This document shows positions 15,515 to 21,214 of a DNA stretch of 23,790 nt, one piece after another. The translations under genes were made by a program, and so were the position numbers. The notes beneath the pieces were generated by a model. The model saw only the letters and a program-made list of their open reading frames with translations, did no database searches and was not told the DNA's origin. The DNA is from a virus: IMG/VR virus record IMGVR_UViG_3300047166_000015, positions 1 through 23,790 of that record; one strand, written 5' to 3'. Each line of letters begins with the position of its first letter. Position 1 is the first letter of the stretch.

Positions 15515-16179
15515 TGGGGGAGGGCCGGTTGAAGGATCGGCGGCAGCAACGGTTGGGCGCGCGCAATCGCTTGGTTCAATTCGTCCATCGCCTCCGGGCC
15601 GTCCTGTTCCGCCATTGTCACCAGTTTGGGCAACCCGCGCTCCATGGCATCCGCCACCTCCTGGCCGGTGGCGTGGCGGCCCTCCGTCCACCATTCCACG
15701 GTGTAGGGGTCGCCAAGCGAGATCAGTTTGCCGTTATGGGCGTCAATCAGCGTGTAGCTCCTCGATGTCCAAAGCGCGGCAACCCCCGGATTGTGGGCCA
15801 GCATCACGCCTGGCGGCGGCGGTAAATCCTCCGGCATCCCGGCCTCGCGGCGGTGCGCGTGCGGCTGGGTCAGAAACGGGCACGCCACCAGCGCATAAAG
15901 CGCGCACTCCCGATGGCTGGGCGGCTCGGCGCTCACCCGGTTGACCACGCACATGGGGCCGATGGGCCAACACAAGAATTTGCCCAACGGCTGCCCGCAA
16001 AGAAAACAACGGTTGTTGTTGACGCAAAGCCGCCATTTGGCAGGGTCCATGACCCGCAGGTCAACCTCGCCGTCAATCTTGGCGGCAAAAAACAAAGCCG
16101 GAAAGCCGTTCTTTGTAAGAGGCAACGCCTTCATGCGGGGCGGCATGGTGAGTTTGGCGATGGAGGGGTGAAGTGTCAT
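15511..16179 (-). CDS. Conserved early phage protein with CxxCG motif (222 aa)
   Basis: The ATG at 16179 follows AGAAAGGA; the longer open frame to 16251 would overlap the next gene. Residues 58-62 (CFLCG) begin a segment with PLG, GPMCVVNRVSAEPPSHRECA and CPFL. This Cys/His-rich block could bind zinc through C58, C61 and later Cys/His residues. The C-terminal half includes SRSYTLIDAHNGKLISLGDP and an acidic helix. I recognise the segment as recurring in phage hypothetical proteins but know of no function. It lies in the run of overlapping early genes. Confidence 0.75.
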   Translation of the reverse strand: MTLHPSIAKLTMPPRMKALPLTKNGFPALFFAAKIDGEVDLRVMDPAKWRLCVNNNRCFLCGQPLGKFLCWPIGPMCVVNRVSAEPPSHRECALYALVACPFLTQPHAHRREAGMPEDLPPPPGVMLAHNPGVAALWTSRSYTLIDAHNGKLISLGDPYTVEWWTEGRHATGQEVADAMERGLPKLVTMAEQDGPEAMDELNQAIARAQPLLPPILQPALPQ

Positions 16180-16193
16180 GTCGTGTTCCTTTC

Positions 16194-16415
16194 TCACCAG
16201 TCCTGGTCCGCAACGCGCTTCACGATAACCCAGCCTCCGGGCGGGCTCCACGTCGCTTTGAAATAAGCCCGGTGCGCGTCCCCCATAGCAACCTTGACAT
16301 GGGGCGGCACATCCGCCGATTCGACAAGCTGACGCCGGTCGCGGCGGCTATCGTAGACCAGCCACGGGCCGTCCGGCGGGGTTATTGGGCGTTGGATTTT
16401 GACGATCTCGGGCAT
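16194..16415 (-). CDS. Hypothetical small early protein (73 aa)
   Basis: The ATG at 16415 follows AAGGA. The product is basic, with PITPPDGPWLVYDSRR near the start and KATWSPPGGWVIVKRVADQDW at the end, giving a small beta-rich domain with conserved-looking Trp and Pro residues. No function is assigned. Pentanucleotide array A begins 15 bases upstream of this start, so the gene's leader RNA includes that array. Confidence 0.7.
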   Translation of the reverse strand: MPEIVKIQRPITPPDGPWLVYDSRRDRRQLVESADVPPHVKVAMGDAHRAYFKATWSPPGGWVIVKRVADQDW

Positions 16416-16430
16416 TTTTTGGTCCTTCTT

Positions 16431-16485
16431 GCGTTGCGCCGCGTTGCGTTGCGTTGCGCCGCGCCGCGCCGCACAGCGCTGCGCA
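16431..16485. repeat. Pentanucleotide array A: 11 GCGNN units
   Basis: Eleven consecutive 5-base units fill the space between the genes at 16194-16415 and 16494-16985. Ten begin with GCG and one with GCA. Their last two bases are mostly TT or CC. On the leftward mRNA the unit reads CGCNN. The array ends nine bases before the stop codon of the upstream gene. Confidence 0.9.
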
Positions 16486-16493
16486 GTTAACTT

Positions 16494-16985
16494 TCAAATA
16501 TTTTTCAGCATATCGCGCAAAACCTCTGCCGTGGGTTTCGGTTTGGTGTCCTCCGTTGCCGCCGCTTTCTGAGCTTTTTCCGAAGCGGCAAACTCGATCA
16601 GCGCGCACATGGCAATCTCCCGGTTGGCCGCCAGGGCCGCCTCCCGCGGCATGTCGTTGGCCGCGCATACCGCGCGCATCATGAAACGGCCAGCCTTTGC
16701 CGCCTTGCGCTTGATGCGCGACCGCGCGTTGGCGCCAACGAGGTGAGTGTCCTGCGGCGGCAGCCGCATTTGCCCCACCTTCCAGATCGACGCGAAAATA
16801 GCGCCGCTCTCCCGATTGAGATTTTCAATGGCGCGCATCAGAACATACCGCTTTTCTTTGACATCAAACCCCACTTCGCGGCTAAGCGTTTCATAGGTGA
16901 TAATGCCGCCAATCGGCGCCTCGGCCAAAATTGCCTGGATCGCTTTTATTTCGATGGCGGTTTTTAGCATGGGATCAAAGTTCAT
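16494..16985 (-). CDS. Winged-helix-like early protein flanked by pentamer arrays
   Basis: The ATG at 16985 has GGAG six bases upstream; 163 residues. Residues ~10-72 (AIQAILAEAPIGGIITYETL, then LSREVGF, a helix and GAIFASIWKVG) have the helix-helix-strand spacing of a winged helix-turn-helix. A basic region follows (RSRIKRKAAKAGRFMMR, 88-104), then Ala-rich helices and a Lys/Thr linker. It is probably a DNA- or RNA-binding regulator, not a recognised family. Array A lies directly downstream and array B directly upstream, so its mRNA is bounded by the repeats on both sides. Confidence 0.75.
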   Translation of the reverse strand: MNFDPMLKTAIEIKAIQAILAEAPIGGIITYETLSREVGFDVKEKRYVLMRAIENLNRESGAIFASIWKVGQMRLPPQDTHLVGANARSRIKRKAAKAGRFMMRAVCAANDMPREAALAANREIAMCALIEFAASEKAQKAAATEDTKPKPTAEVLRDMLKNI

Positions 16986-17003
16986 TACGGACTCCGATTA
17001 AGG

Positions 17004-17275
17004 GCGTTGCGCTGCGAGGCGTTGCGCGGCGATGCGCTGCGCTGCGCGGCGACGCGCCGCGGTGCGCTGCGGCGCGGTGCGAGCGAATAACAAAACAAAT
17101 CGTTGCGTAGCGACGCGGCGCGGCGCGTTGCGCTGCGGAGCGCGGCGGGGTGTAGCGGTGCGAGCGAATAACAAAACAAATCGTTGCGTAGCGACGCGGC
17201 GCGACACGTTGCGTTGCGTGGCGTTGCGGCGCGTACCGCTGTGTTGCGAGGCGATGCGGTGCGAAGCGATGCGAC
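17004..17275. repeat. Pentanucleotide array B: 16 + 12 + 18 units with two identical spacers
   Basis: The array has three blocks of 5-base units: 17004-17083 (16 units, all GCG-first), 17105-17164 (12, one exception) and 17186-17275 (18, three exceptions). Identical 21-nt A-rich spacers at 17084-17104 and 17165-17185 separate the blocks. The region fills almost all of the ~300 bases between two early genes. All open frames across it arise because CGCNN cannot form a stop codon on the - strand, so I call no gene here. Confidence 0.9.
17074..17203 (+). repeat. Perfect 49-bp direct repeat inside array B
   Basis: Bases 17074-17122 and 17155-17203 are identical over 49 bp, with an offset of 81. 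Each copy has two pentamers, the 21-nt spacer beginning CGAATAACAAAACAAAT, and the following three pentamers plus three bases. The spacer ends can pair weakly (AGCGA with TCGTT, one wobble) around a 13-base A-rich loop. The motif GTTGC-GTA-GCGAC just after it can form a second small hairpin. Confidence 0.9.
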
Positions 17276-17282
17276 CTCATGA

Positions 17283-17879
17283 TTAGGCGGCGAGCAATTC
17301 GCGGTTGTCAACCCAAGTCAGCGAGGCGACTTTGAAGCGGCCATTGGTGCCGCCCTTTTCGGGGCGGAAGCGGCCCGTGCCAATATACATTCCAGCAATT
17401 TGCAACATTTCCTCAAAAACGTCCTTAGTGATAATCGGGTCGAGAATGTGAACATCGAATTTCGTTTCCCATTCGACGAGTTGCGGAAACATCCGTGGCA
17501 CGCGCTTGCCGGAGCCGCGTACCCCGTCCGCGTTGGCGGAAATCAAAATCGGTTTCACCGTTTCGGGATCAATGTTCAGAGCGGGGTCCGACAAAATCGC
17601 TATGCCGCTCAAAAACTTCGCGGTCCAGGTCGCCTTGCCCTGGCCAGGGATTTGGCGCTTGGAATACTTGGCCGCCGCCGCGATGGCTTGGTGCAGTCCG
17701 TGAGCGGGGATCACCACCGTTTGCTTGCCGTTGACCGTGGCGACGTTCATTTTTGAGCGCCAGGTGCGCTTGTCGTACGCATCATGCGACTCCCGCTCCA
17801 AGTGTGGTTGATCGTGCTGGCGCGATTGAGACAGCGGCGAAAGGCCGATGATGTGGCAGGTTGCGATAGAAAAATTCAT
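17283..17879 (-). CDS. Conserved phage protein adjacent to recT, possible RAMP/Cas7-like fold
   Basis: The ATG at 17879 has AGGAG six bases upstream; 198 residues. It opens with a strand and loop, IIGLSPLSQSR (10-20), then HDAYDKRTWRSK, a strand-helix unit VVIPAHGLHQAIAAAAKY (55-72), a central region, and near the C-terminus IGTGRFRPEKGGTNGRF (166-182). I recognise this family as a recurrent neighbour of recT in proteobacterial phages. The 'IP-x-x-x-L-x-x-A' strand-helix and the Gly-rich loop resemble signatures of RAMP/Cas7 RNA-binding domains, but that is a by-eye analogy. Pentamer arrays B and C flank it immediately on both sides. Confidence 0.8.
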   Translation of the reverse strand: MNFSIATCHIIGLSPLSQSRQHDQPHLERESHDAYDKRTWRSKMNVATVNGKQTVVIPAHGLHQAIAAAAKYSKRQIPGQGKATWTAKFLSGIAILSDPALNIDPETVKPILISANADGVRGSGKRVPRMFPQLVEWETKFDVHILDPIITKDVFEEMLQIAGMYIGTGRFRPEKGGTNGRFKVASLTWVDNRELLAA

Positions 17880-17910
17880 TTCGGTCTCCTATGGAAAGGC
17901 GTTGAAAGGG

Positions 17911-17980
17911 ACGTTGCGTTGCGTTGCGGTGCGCAGCGTTGCGCCGCGCTGCGATGCGTTGCGCTGCGGCGCGGTGCGAC
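17911..17980. repeat. Pentanucleotide array C: 14 units
   Basis: Fourteen units lie between recT and the start of the 198-aa gene; the first begins ACG and the other 13 begin GCG. TT is the commonest final dinucleotide (5 of 14). The array ends eight bases before the recT stop codon and is separated from the downstream start by ~30 bases that carry the ribosome-binding site. Confidence 0.9.
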
Positions 17981-17988
17981 GGTGTTCG

Positions 17989-19056
17989 TTAGCGGGCCTC
18001 CTTTGGCGTAAGCTCGCGCTCGCGCCGGTCAAAGGCTTCCGCAACCTTCTTGACGGACTCCGGCCGCGCTTTGCGGTTGAGTTCGCGCCATTCGACAAAC
18101 AGAGGTTGTTTGGACAGAGAAACCAATTCGGCCAGGCTGGGGCACGCCTCGATATGCGCGATCAGCCCGGCGGCGCCGTCATCTGGCGCATCCGGCAATA
18201 CCTCGCCGGTCTCGGCGTCAAAGGTGCGCGGTGGGGCGGGTTGCGCCTGCACCGCGCGCTCCAACTCATCAAGTTTACTTACACGTTCCCGGCTCGCCGT
18301 GGCGGCGGGCGCCGCCGCCGCCGGCTGGTCGGTGATGTCGGCCGCCTCGCCATCAACATAACGTTCATCAACCACACGATCCACGGCGCGCGAGAGCCGG
18401 TCATCGCCGTCACGGTCCGTGCTGCTTGGCAATTTTTTGTATAGCCGGCGGATGGCGGTTTTGCGCCACATCTCGGTTGCAAACGGGCCGCCCCAAGGCC
18501 CTTTGCTCCATTGTTTGTTGACGTTGCGAGCCGCTTCCACTTGTTTCGCCGTCAAAACTTCACGCTGTTTTTCGCCAGAGCGAAGAGTCGCCACCGCATA
18601 GCACGCAATCGGTTGCGCGTTGTCAGCAAGGTCCAGGTTGCGCTCATGCTCAATCCGGGGCTCGTCGCCCAAAATCACGGCAAAATGCTCACCTTTGTAA
18701 ACGATCTCCGCGTGCAGCGAGAGAATTTCACCGCTGTTGCGGGCCAGTTTCATAAGCCCCGCTGTCATCGGTTGCCAGGTCGCGGCCTCCGCCCCCAAAA
18801 GACTGTTCCACCGCCGCACCAGAACACCCTCCCGGCCATCGGGCAAAAGCCCATCAGCGGCGGCTTTCTGGCATTCGAGAAACAGCGTGCGCTGGTCCGT
18901 CTGCAACAACTTCGGGTCTTTTTGTACGGCCAACATGCAAACGCGCTCGAACCGCTCATAAGAAATATGGCTCGGCAACGCCGCGCGTATTTGCGCCTCA
19001 ACCCGCTTGAAGTTTTTCTGGAAGCTCTGCGCCTCCACGTTCATGATCTCGTTCAT
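17989..19056 (-). CDS. recT: RecT-family single-strand annealing protein
   Basis: The ATG at 19056 overlaps the exonuclease stop (ATGA). The 355-residue product has the RecT core: RVCMLAVQKDPKLLQTDQRT (38-57), then the DGLLPDGREGVLV block (68-80), WQPMTAGLMKLARNSGEI (94-111) and an EIVYKGEHFAV strand. A Pro/Ala-rich linker at ~245-280 joins a C-terminal acidic helical tail. RecT proteins coat ssDNA left by a partner 5'-3' exonuclease and anneal it to complementary strands, driving phage recombination. The YqaJ nuclease immediately upstream is that partner. Array C follows the gene. Confidence 0.93.
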   Translation of the reverse strand: MNEIMNVEAQSFQKNFKRVEAQIRAALPSHISYERFERVCMLAVQKDPKLLQTDQRTLFLECQKAAADGLLPDGREGVLVRRWNSLLGAEAATWQPMTAGLMKLARNSGEILSLHAEIVYKGEHFAVILGDEPRIEHERNLDLADNAQPIACYAVATLRSGEKQREVLTAKQVEAARNVNKQWSKGPWGGPFATEMWRKTAIRRLYKKLPSSTDRDGDDRLSRAVDRVVDERYVDGEAADITDQPAAAAPAATASRERVSKLDELERAVQAQPAPPRTFDAETGEVLPDAPDDGAAGLIAHIEACPSLAELVSLSKQPLFVEWRELNRKARPESVKKVAEAFDRRERELTPKEAR

Positions 19057-19976
19057 TTGGCCCCCGTTTCTTTCACGTCCAACCGCCGATAGCCTTTGCG
19101 CCCGCCAATATGCTGGCCCACCATGCCCAGCGTTACCAACCTGCCGGGATCGTCGGCCACCTCGATGTATTTGGCCGAAAATCCGTCCGTCCAGGCGGAG
19201 CGGGCCGCCCCCAGCTTTTCCATGATGCGGGCCTTGGCCAGCGCCTCCTCCTTCTCCAGCTTCTTGCGCTGCTCGGTCAGTGCCAGAAGCTCGGCGCAGA
19301 GTTCGGGAAATTCGTTGTCGCCGGTCAGGTTTATGCTGGTATTTGATATGGTCGGATTGAGTTCTTTCAGCGCGTAGAAGGAAGAGTCCGAACCATCAAT
19401 CGGCGGCGGCTTGCCTTCGTCAATCGATTTCCAGAACGCGGTAACACGGGCACGGATTTCGGCGATGATCGCGGGCCGCGCCTCATACTCGTAGATTTCA
19501 AGCCGGTTGCCGCCCACCAGCGCCCCCACCGCGCCCCATGTCATGTTGCTGGCCGCTAATTGATGTTGCAGTTGCAGAAGGATGTGAATCGGCGGCTCGT
19601 TGTCCAGCCATTTGCGTTTCCATTCCACCGCGTCAACGTTCTTGATTTCCAGCGCGCCGAAATTCTCCACCGTTTCGATAACAAAATCCAATGTCGCGCC
19701 AAGGCCGGGTGTGGTCACGTCAACCATGTGCCCGCCTTTGCGGATGGGCCAGCCCTTGCGGCGAGCCACCACCTCGGCGATGGCGGTCTCAAGATCGTTG
19801 CCCCAGTCAATGCGCTCGGCACTCATTTCAGGCGGCGCGATGAGCCCGGCCTTCACGTTCCAAAGCGCATAGTGTGAAAGCTGGTAGGGCTGCTGGCAAC
19901 CAAACAGAGCCGCCACCTCGGACCCGCCGACGACGGACAGGCGGCGGCGGTGCCAGTCGGCATCGTGGCCGCTCAC
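19053..19976 (-). CDS. YqaJ/lambda-exonuclease-family nuclease
   Basis: The GTG at 19976 overlaps the stop of the small membrane-protein gene (GTGA), so I choose it over the long open extension to 20108. The 307-residue product has RRRLSVVGGSEVAALFG near the start, WGNDLE (E63), GATLDFV (D97), the E-x-K pair ALEIKNV (E110, K112) and HILLQLQHQL (Q135, Q137, H138). These are the ordered motifs of the PD-(D/E)xK YqaJ viral recombinase family. It should degrade 5' strands of dsDNA ends processively with Mg2+ and load RecT, encoded by the overlapping next gene. The C-terminal ~130 residues are helical. Confidence 0.92.
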   Translation of the reverse strand: MSGHDADWHRRRLSVVGGSEVAALFGCQQPYQLSHYALWNVKAGLIAPPEMSAERIDWGNDLETAIAEVVARRKGWPIRKGGHMVDVTTPGLGATLDFVIETVENFGALEIKNVDAVEWKRKWLDNEPPIHILLQLQHQLAASNMTWGAVGALVGGNRLEIYEYEARPAIIAEIRARVTAFWKSIDEGKPPPIDGSDSSFYALKELNPTISNTSINLTGDNEFPELCAELLALTEQRKKLEKEEALAKARIMEKLGAARSAWTDGFSAKYIEVADDPGRLVTLGMVGQHIGGRKGYRRLDVKETGAK

Positions 19977-20113
19977 GACGCAATCACCAGCACGGCCAGC
20001 CCCATGGCGAGCAAGCAAATGACCGTGAAAAACTCGGCCACAAGCACGAGCGGCCGGGCGCTGAACAACCAGCGCAACACGCGCTGCCGGCGGGTGGGCG
20101 GGCGCCACAACAT
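19973..20113 (-). CDS. Single-pass membrane peptide (46 aa)
   Basis: The ATG at 20113 overlaps the stop of the upstream gene (TGATG). After a basic N-terminus (RRPPTRRQRVLRW-like charge), one membrane helix runs from about residue 22 to 45 (VLVAEFFTVICLLAMGLAVLV). The positive-inside rule puts the N-terminus in the cytoplasm. Its overlap with both neighbours supports it as a real gene, but its role is unknown. Confidence 0.6.
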   Translation of the reverse strand: MLWRPPTRRQRVLRWLFSARPLVLVAEFFTVICLLAMGLAVLVIAS

Positions 20114-20367
20114 CACTGCACCAGGCCGGCGGCGCGCAGGCGTCCGCGGCTCGCCCGGGCCGCCTCGCGCTTGTCGATCATCGCCCCCTCGGCCCACGCG
20201 AAAAGCCGTGCGAGGGCATCGCGCAGGTCGCCCGGGAGGTCGGGCGGCATCTCCATGGCGGCGGCGGTCAGATGCCCGCAGAACGCCTCCGCCTCATCCC
20301 GGCGCACCTCATCGTTGATGTAAACCAACTCAGCCTCATTGGCCGCATCCTGATGCCCCAAAGCCAT
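20113..20367 (-). CDS. Hypothetical early protein (84 aa), first gene of the leftward operon
   Basis: The ATG at 20367 is best placed for GGGAGG; an ATG at 20370 and a longer frame to 20430 are weaker. The product is acidic and helical, with EAFCGHLTAAAMEMPPDLPGDLRDALARLFAWAEGA in the centre (given here as composition; positions ~30-66) and a basic C-terminal helix. I recognise no family. It begins the overlapping recombination operon and lies just downstream of the DnaA-box region. Confidence 0.65.
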   Translation of the reverse strand: MALGHQDAANEAELVYINDEVRRDEAEAFCGHLTAAAMEMPPDLPGDLRDALARLFAWAEGAMIDKREAARASRGRLRAAGLVQ

Positions 20368-20411
20368 CATACCCTCCCAAAGCACAACCTGTGGTGAGCA
20401 TGGTGTAACAA

Positions 20412-20446
20412 AGCCGCCGCCAGCGTGCAACCGCTCAAAGGCGGCT
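20412..20446 (-). promoter_or_regulatory. Leader stem-loop of the leftward operon
   Basis: AGCCGCC (20412-20418) and GGCGGCT (20440-20446) form a perfect 7-bp stem with a 21-base loop in the leader of the leftward operon. No T-run follows, so it is more likely an RNA-stability or regulatory element than a terminator. A weak leftward promoter lies further upstream, in the DnaA-box region (- strand TTGCGC, 17 bases, TCTAAA). Confidence 0.35.
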
Positions 20447-20459
20447 AGGACATTACATC

Positions 20460-20507
20460 TGGGGATAAGTCGGGGGATATTGTGGATAAGTTTTAGACTG
20501 TGGATAA
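20460..20507 (+). other. DnaA-box cluster, candidate replication origin
   Basis: TGTGGATAA, the complement of the strong DnaA box TTATCCACA, occurs perfectly at 20481-20489 and 20499-20507. A one-mismatch copy (TGGGGATAA) lies at 20460-20468. All point the same way and are spaced 21 and 18 bases apart, close to two helical turns. The surrounding region 20368-20631 is otherwise non-coding. No replication initiator gene is visible in the window. Confidence 0.5.
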
Positions 20508-20552
20508 CTCAACAGCGCAACCGGAAGTAAGCACCAGATGCTAAACAGGTGA

Positions 20553-20581
20553 TTGACTCCCGTCCATCTTTAGGTTGTATT
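20553..20581 (+). promoter_or_regulatory. Candidate rightward promoter
   Basis: TTGACT (20553-20558), 17 bases, then TGTATT (20576-20581). It would drive the small gene at 20632, towards and against the repressor gene. Confidence 0.4.
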
Positions 20582-20631
20582 TCGGCCCTCTTTCGGCTTT
20601 CTTGCCGTCACACGGTGAAAGGGGACAAAAA

Positions 20632-20793
20632 ATGCCTTGCAGAGAACGCGCGCCTGGGGCGCCCGCGCCGGCCAAGCCGCCTGTGATCCGGGAGCCTCAG
20701 ACGGTGCTGGTCACTCCGAAGGCACCCCCGAAATATGTTCGGAAATCAAAACCCGCTTCAACCGCGCAAGCTCTTGCTCGGCCCGGAAGCTGA
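20632..20793 (+). CDS. Possible small basic protein (53 aa) convergent with the repressor
   Basis: The ATG at 20632 has a strong ribosome-binding site (GAAAGGGGA, six-base spacing) and a promoter-like sequence ~50 bases upstream. The product is basic and Pro/Ala-rich (APGAPAPAKPPVIREP...KSKPASTAQ) with no recognisable fold. Its 3' half overlaps the end of the repressor gene on the other strand by 83 bases, so transcription here would be antisense to the repressor. It may be a genuine small gene, or only the signal for an antisense RNA. Confidence 0.4.
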   Translation: MPCRERAPGAPAPAKPPVIREPQTVLVTPKAPPKYVRKSKPASTAQALARPGS

Positions 20794-21091
20794 CCGCGAT
20801 GTCGAGCAATCGCTGGGCATTCTCCGGCGTCAACCCGTCCAAAATACTTTTGGCCTTTTCCTCGGGAAACGGCCGGTCTGATACCAAGTCGTTCAAGCTG
20901 CACCCCAAAGCCCGGGCGATTTTGCACATTCTCAAAATGCCGGGGTCCGGGCTTTTGCCCGCAATGATGTCGCGCACCGCCGTTTCCGCCAGCCCGGCGT
21001 CCAACGCTAATTTTTTTTGATAGGTCTGCCGGGCCTCCATCCACATAATCAGGTTTTCAACGAGCCGGGTGCGGGACACTGTTTGGGACAT
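20711..21091 (-). CDS. CI-type phage repressor (HTH)
   Basis: The ATG at 21091 is chosen because an upstream ATG at 21124 abuts the operator palindrome and has no ribosome-binding site; AGGAT lies ~10 bases before 21091. The 126-residue product contains YQKKLALDAGLAETAVRDII (24-43) and a following helix (GILRMCKIARALGCSLNDLV), the HTH_3/Cro-CI fold. The C-terminal helical part (~75-126) has no S24 peptidase residues, so it is a short repressor without self-cleavage. It faces the Cro-side gene across a palindromic operator, the classical lysogeny switch arrangement. Confidence 0.85.
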   Translation of the reverse strand: MSQTVSRTRLVENLIMWMEARQTYQKKLALDAGLAETAVRDIIAGKSPDPGILRMCKIARALGCSLNDLVSDRPFPEEKAKSILDGLTPENAQRLLDIAVSFRAEQELARLKRVLISEHISGVPSE

Positions 21092-21124
21092 AAGGTTTTG
21101 ATCCTGTGGGATTGGGACAGCCAT

Positions 21125-21146
21125 GTTGTGGGAAATATCCCACAAC
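21125..21146. promoter_or_regulatory. Operator palindrome between divergent regulators
   Basis: GTTGTGGGA (21125-21133) and TCCCACAAC (21138-21146) form a perfect 9-bp inverted repeat around AATA. Half-site-like TGTGGGA recurs at ~21104-21110 on the repressor side. The site overlaps the -10 of the predicted repressor promoter, so binding would block it. Confidence 0.65.
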
Positions 21147-21160
21147 TTTAGGCTCGTCAA
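21132..21160 (-). promoter_or_regulatory. Candidate repressor promoter
   Basis: On the - strand, TTGACG (21160-21155), a 17-base spacer and TATTTC (21137-21132). The -10 element lies in the centre of the operator palindrome, which suggests autoregulation. Confidence 0.4.
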
Positions 21161-21214
21161 GCTAAATGGCCCACACGCTTGACGCGATGGCCTAGCCGCC
21201 ATTATCCTGGGGTG

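Noticed and set aside
15515-15694. 60-residue N-terminal extension of the GDN/GGQA protein
   Set aside because: It lies entirely within the upstream gene, is Gly/Pro/Arg-rich and has no ribosome-binding site; ATGA coupling supports 15514.
16975-17311. Three overlapping - strand open frames and one + strand frame across array B
   Set aside because: CGCNN repeats cannot make stop codons on the - strand and seldom on the + strand, so all frames are open by arithmetic; there is no ribosome-binding site or protein-like composition.
16431-17980. CRISPR array
   Set aside because: The units are five bases long, there are no 25-40-nt repeats alternating with unique spacers of similar length, and the inserted 21-nt elements are identical rather than unique. 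No cas operon is present.
19977-20108. N-terminal extension of the YqaJ nuclease
   Set aside because: It overlaps the membrane-peptide gene in another frame, is Arg/Ala-rich and precedes the conserved family start; the GTGA overlap at 19976 marks the true start.
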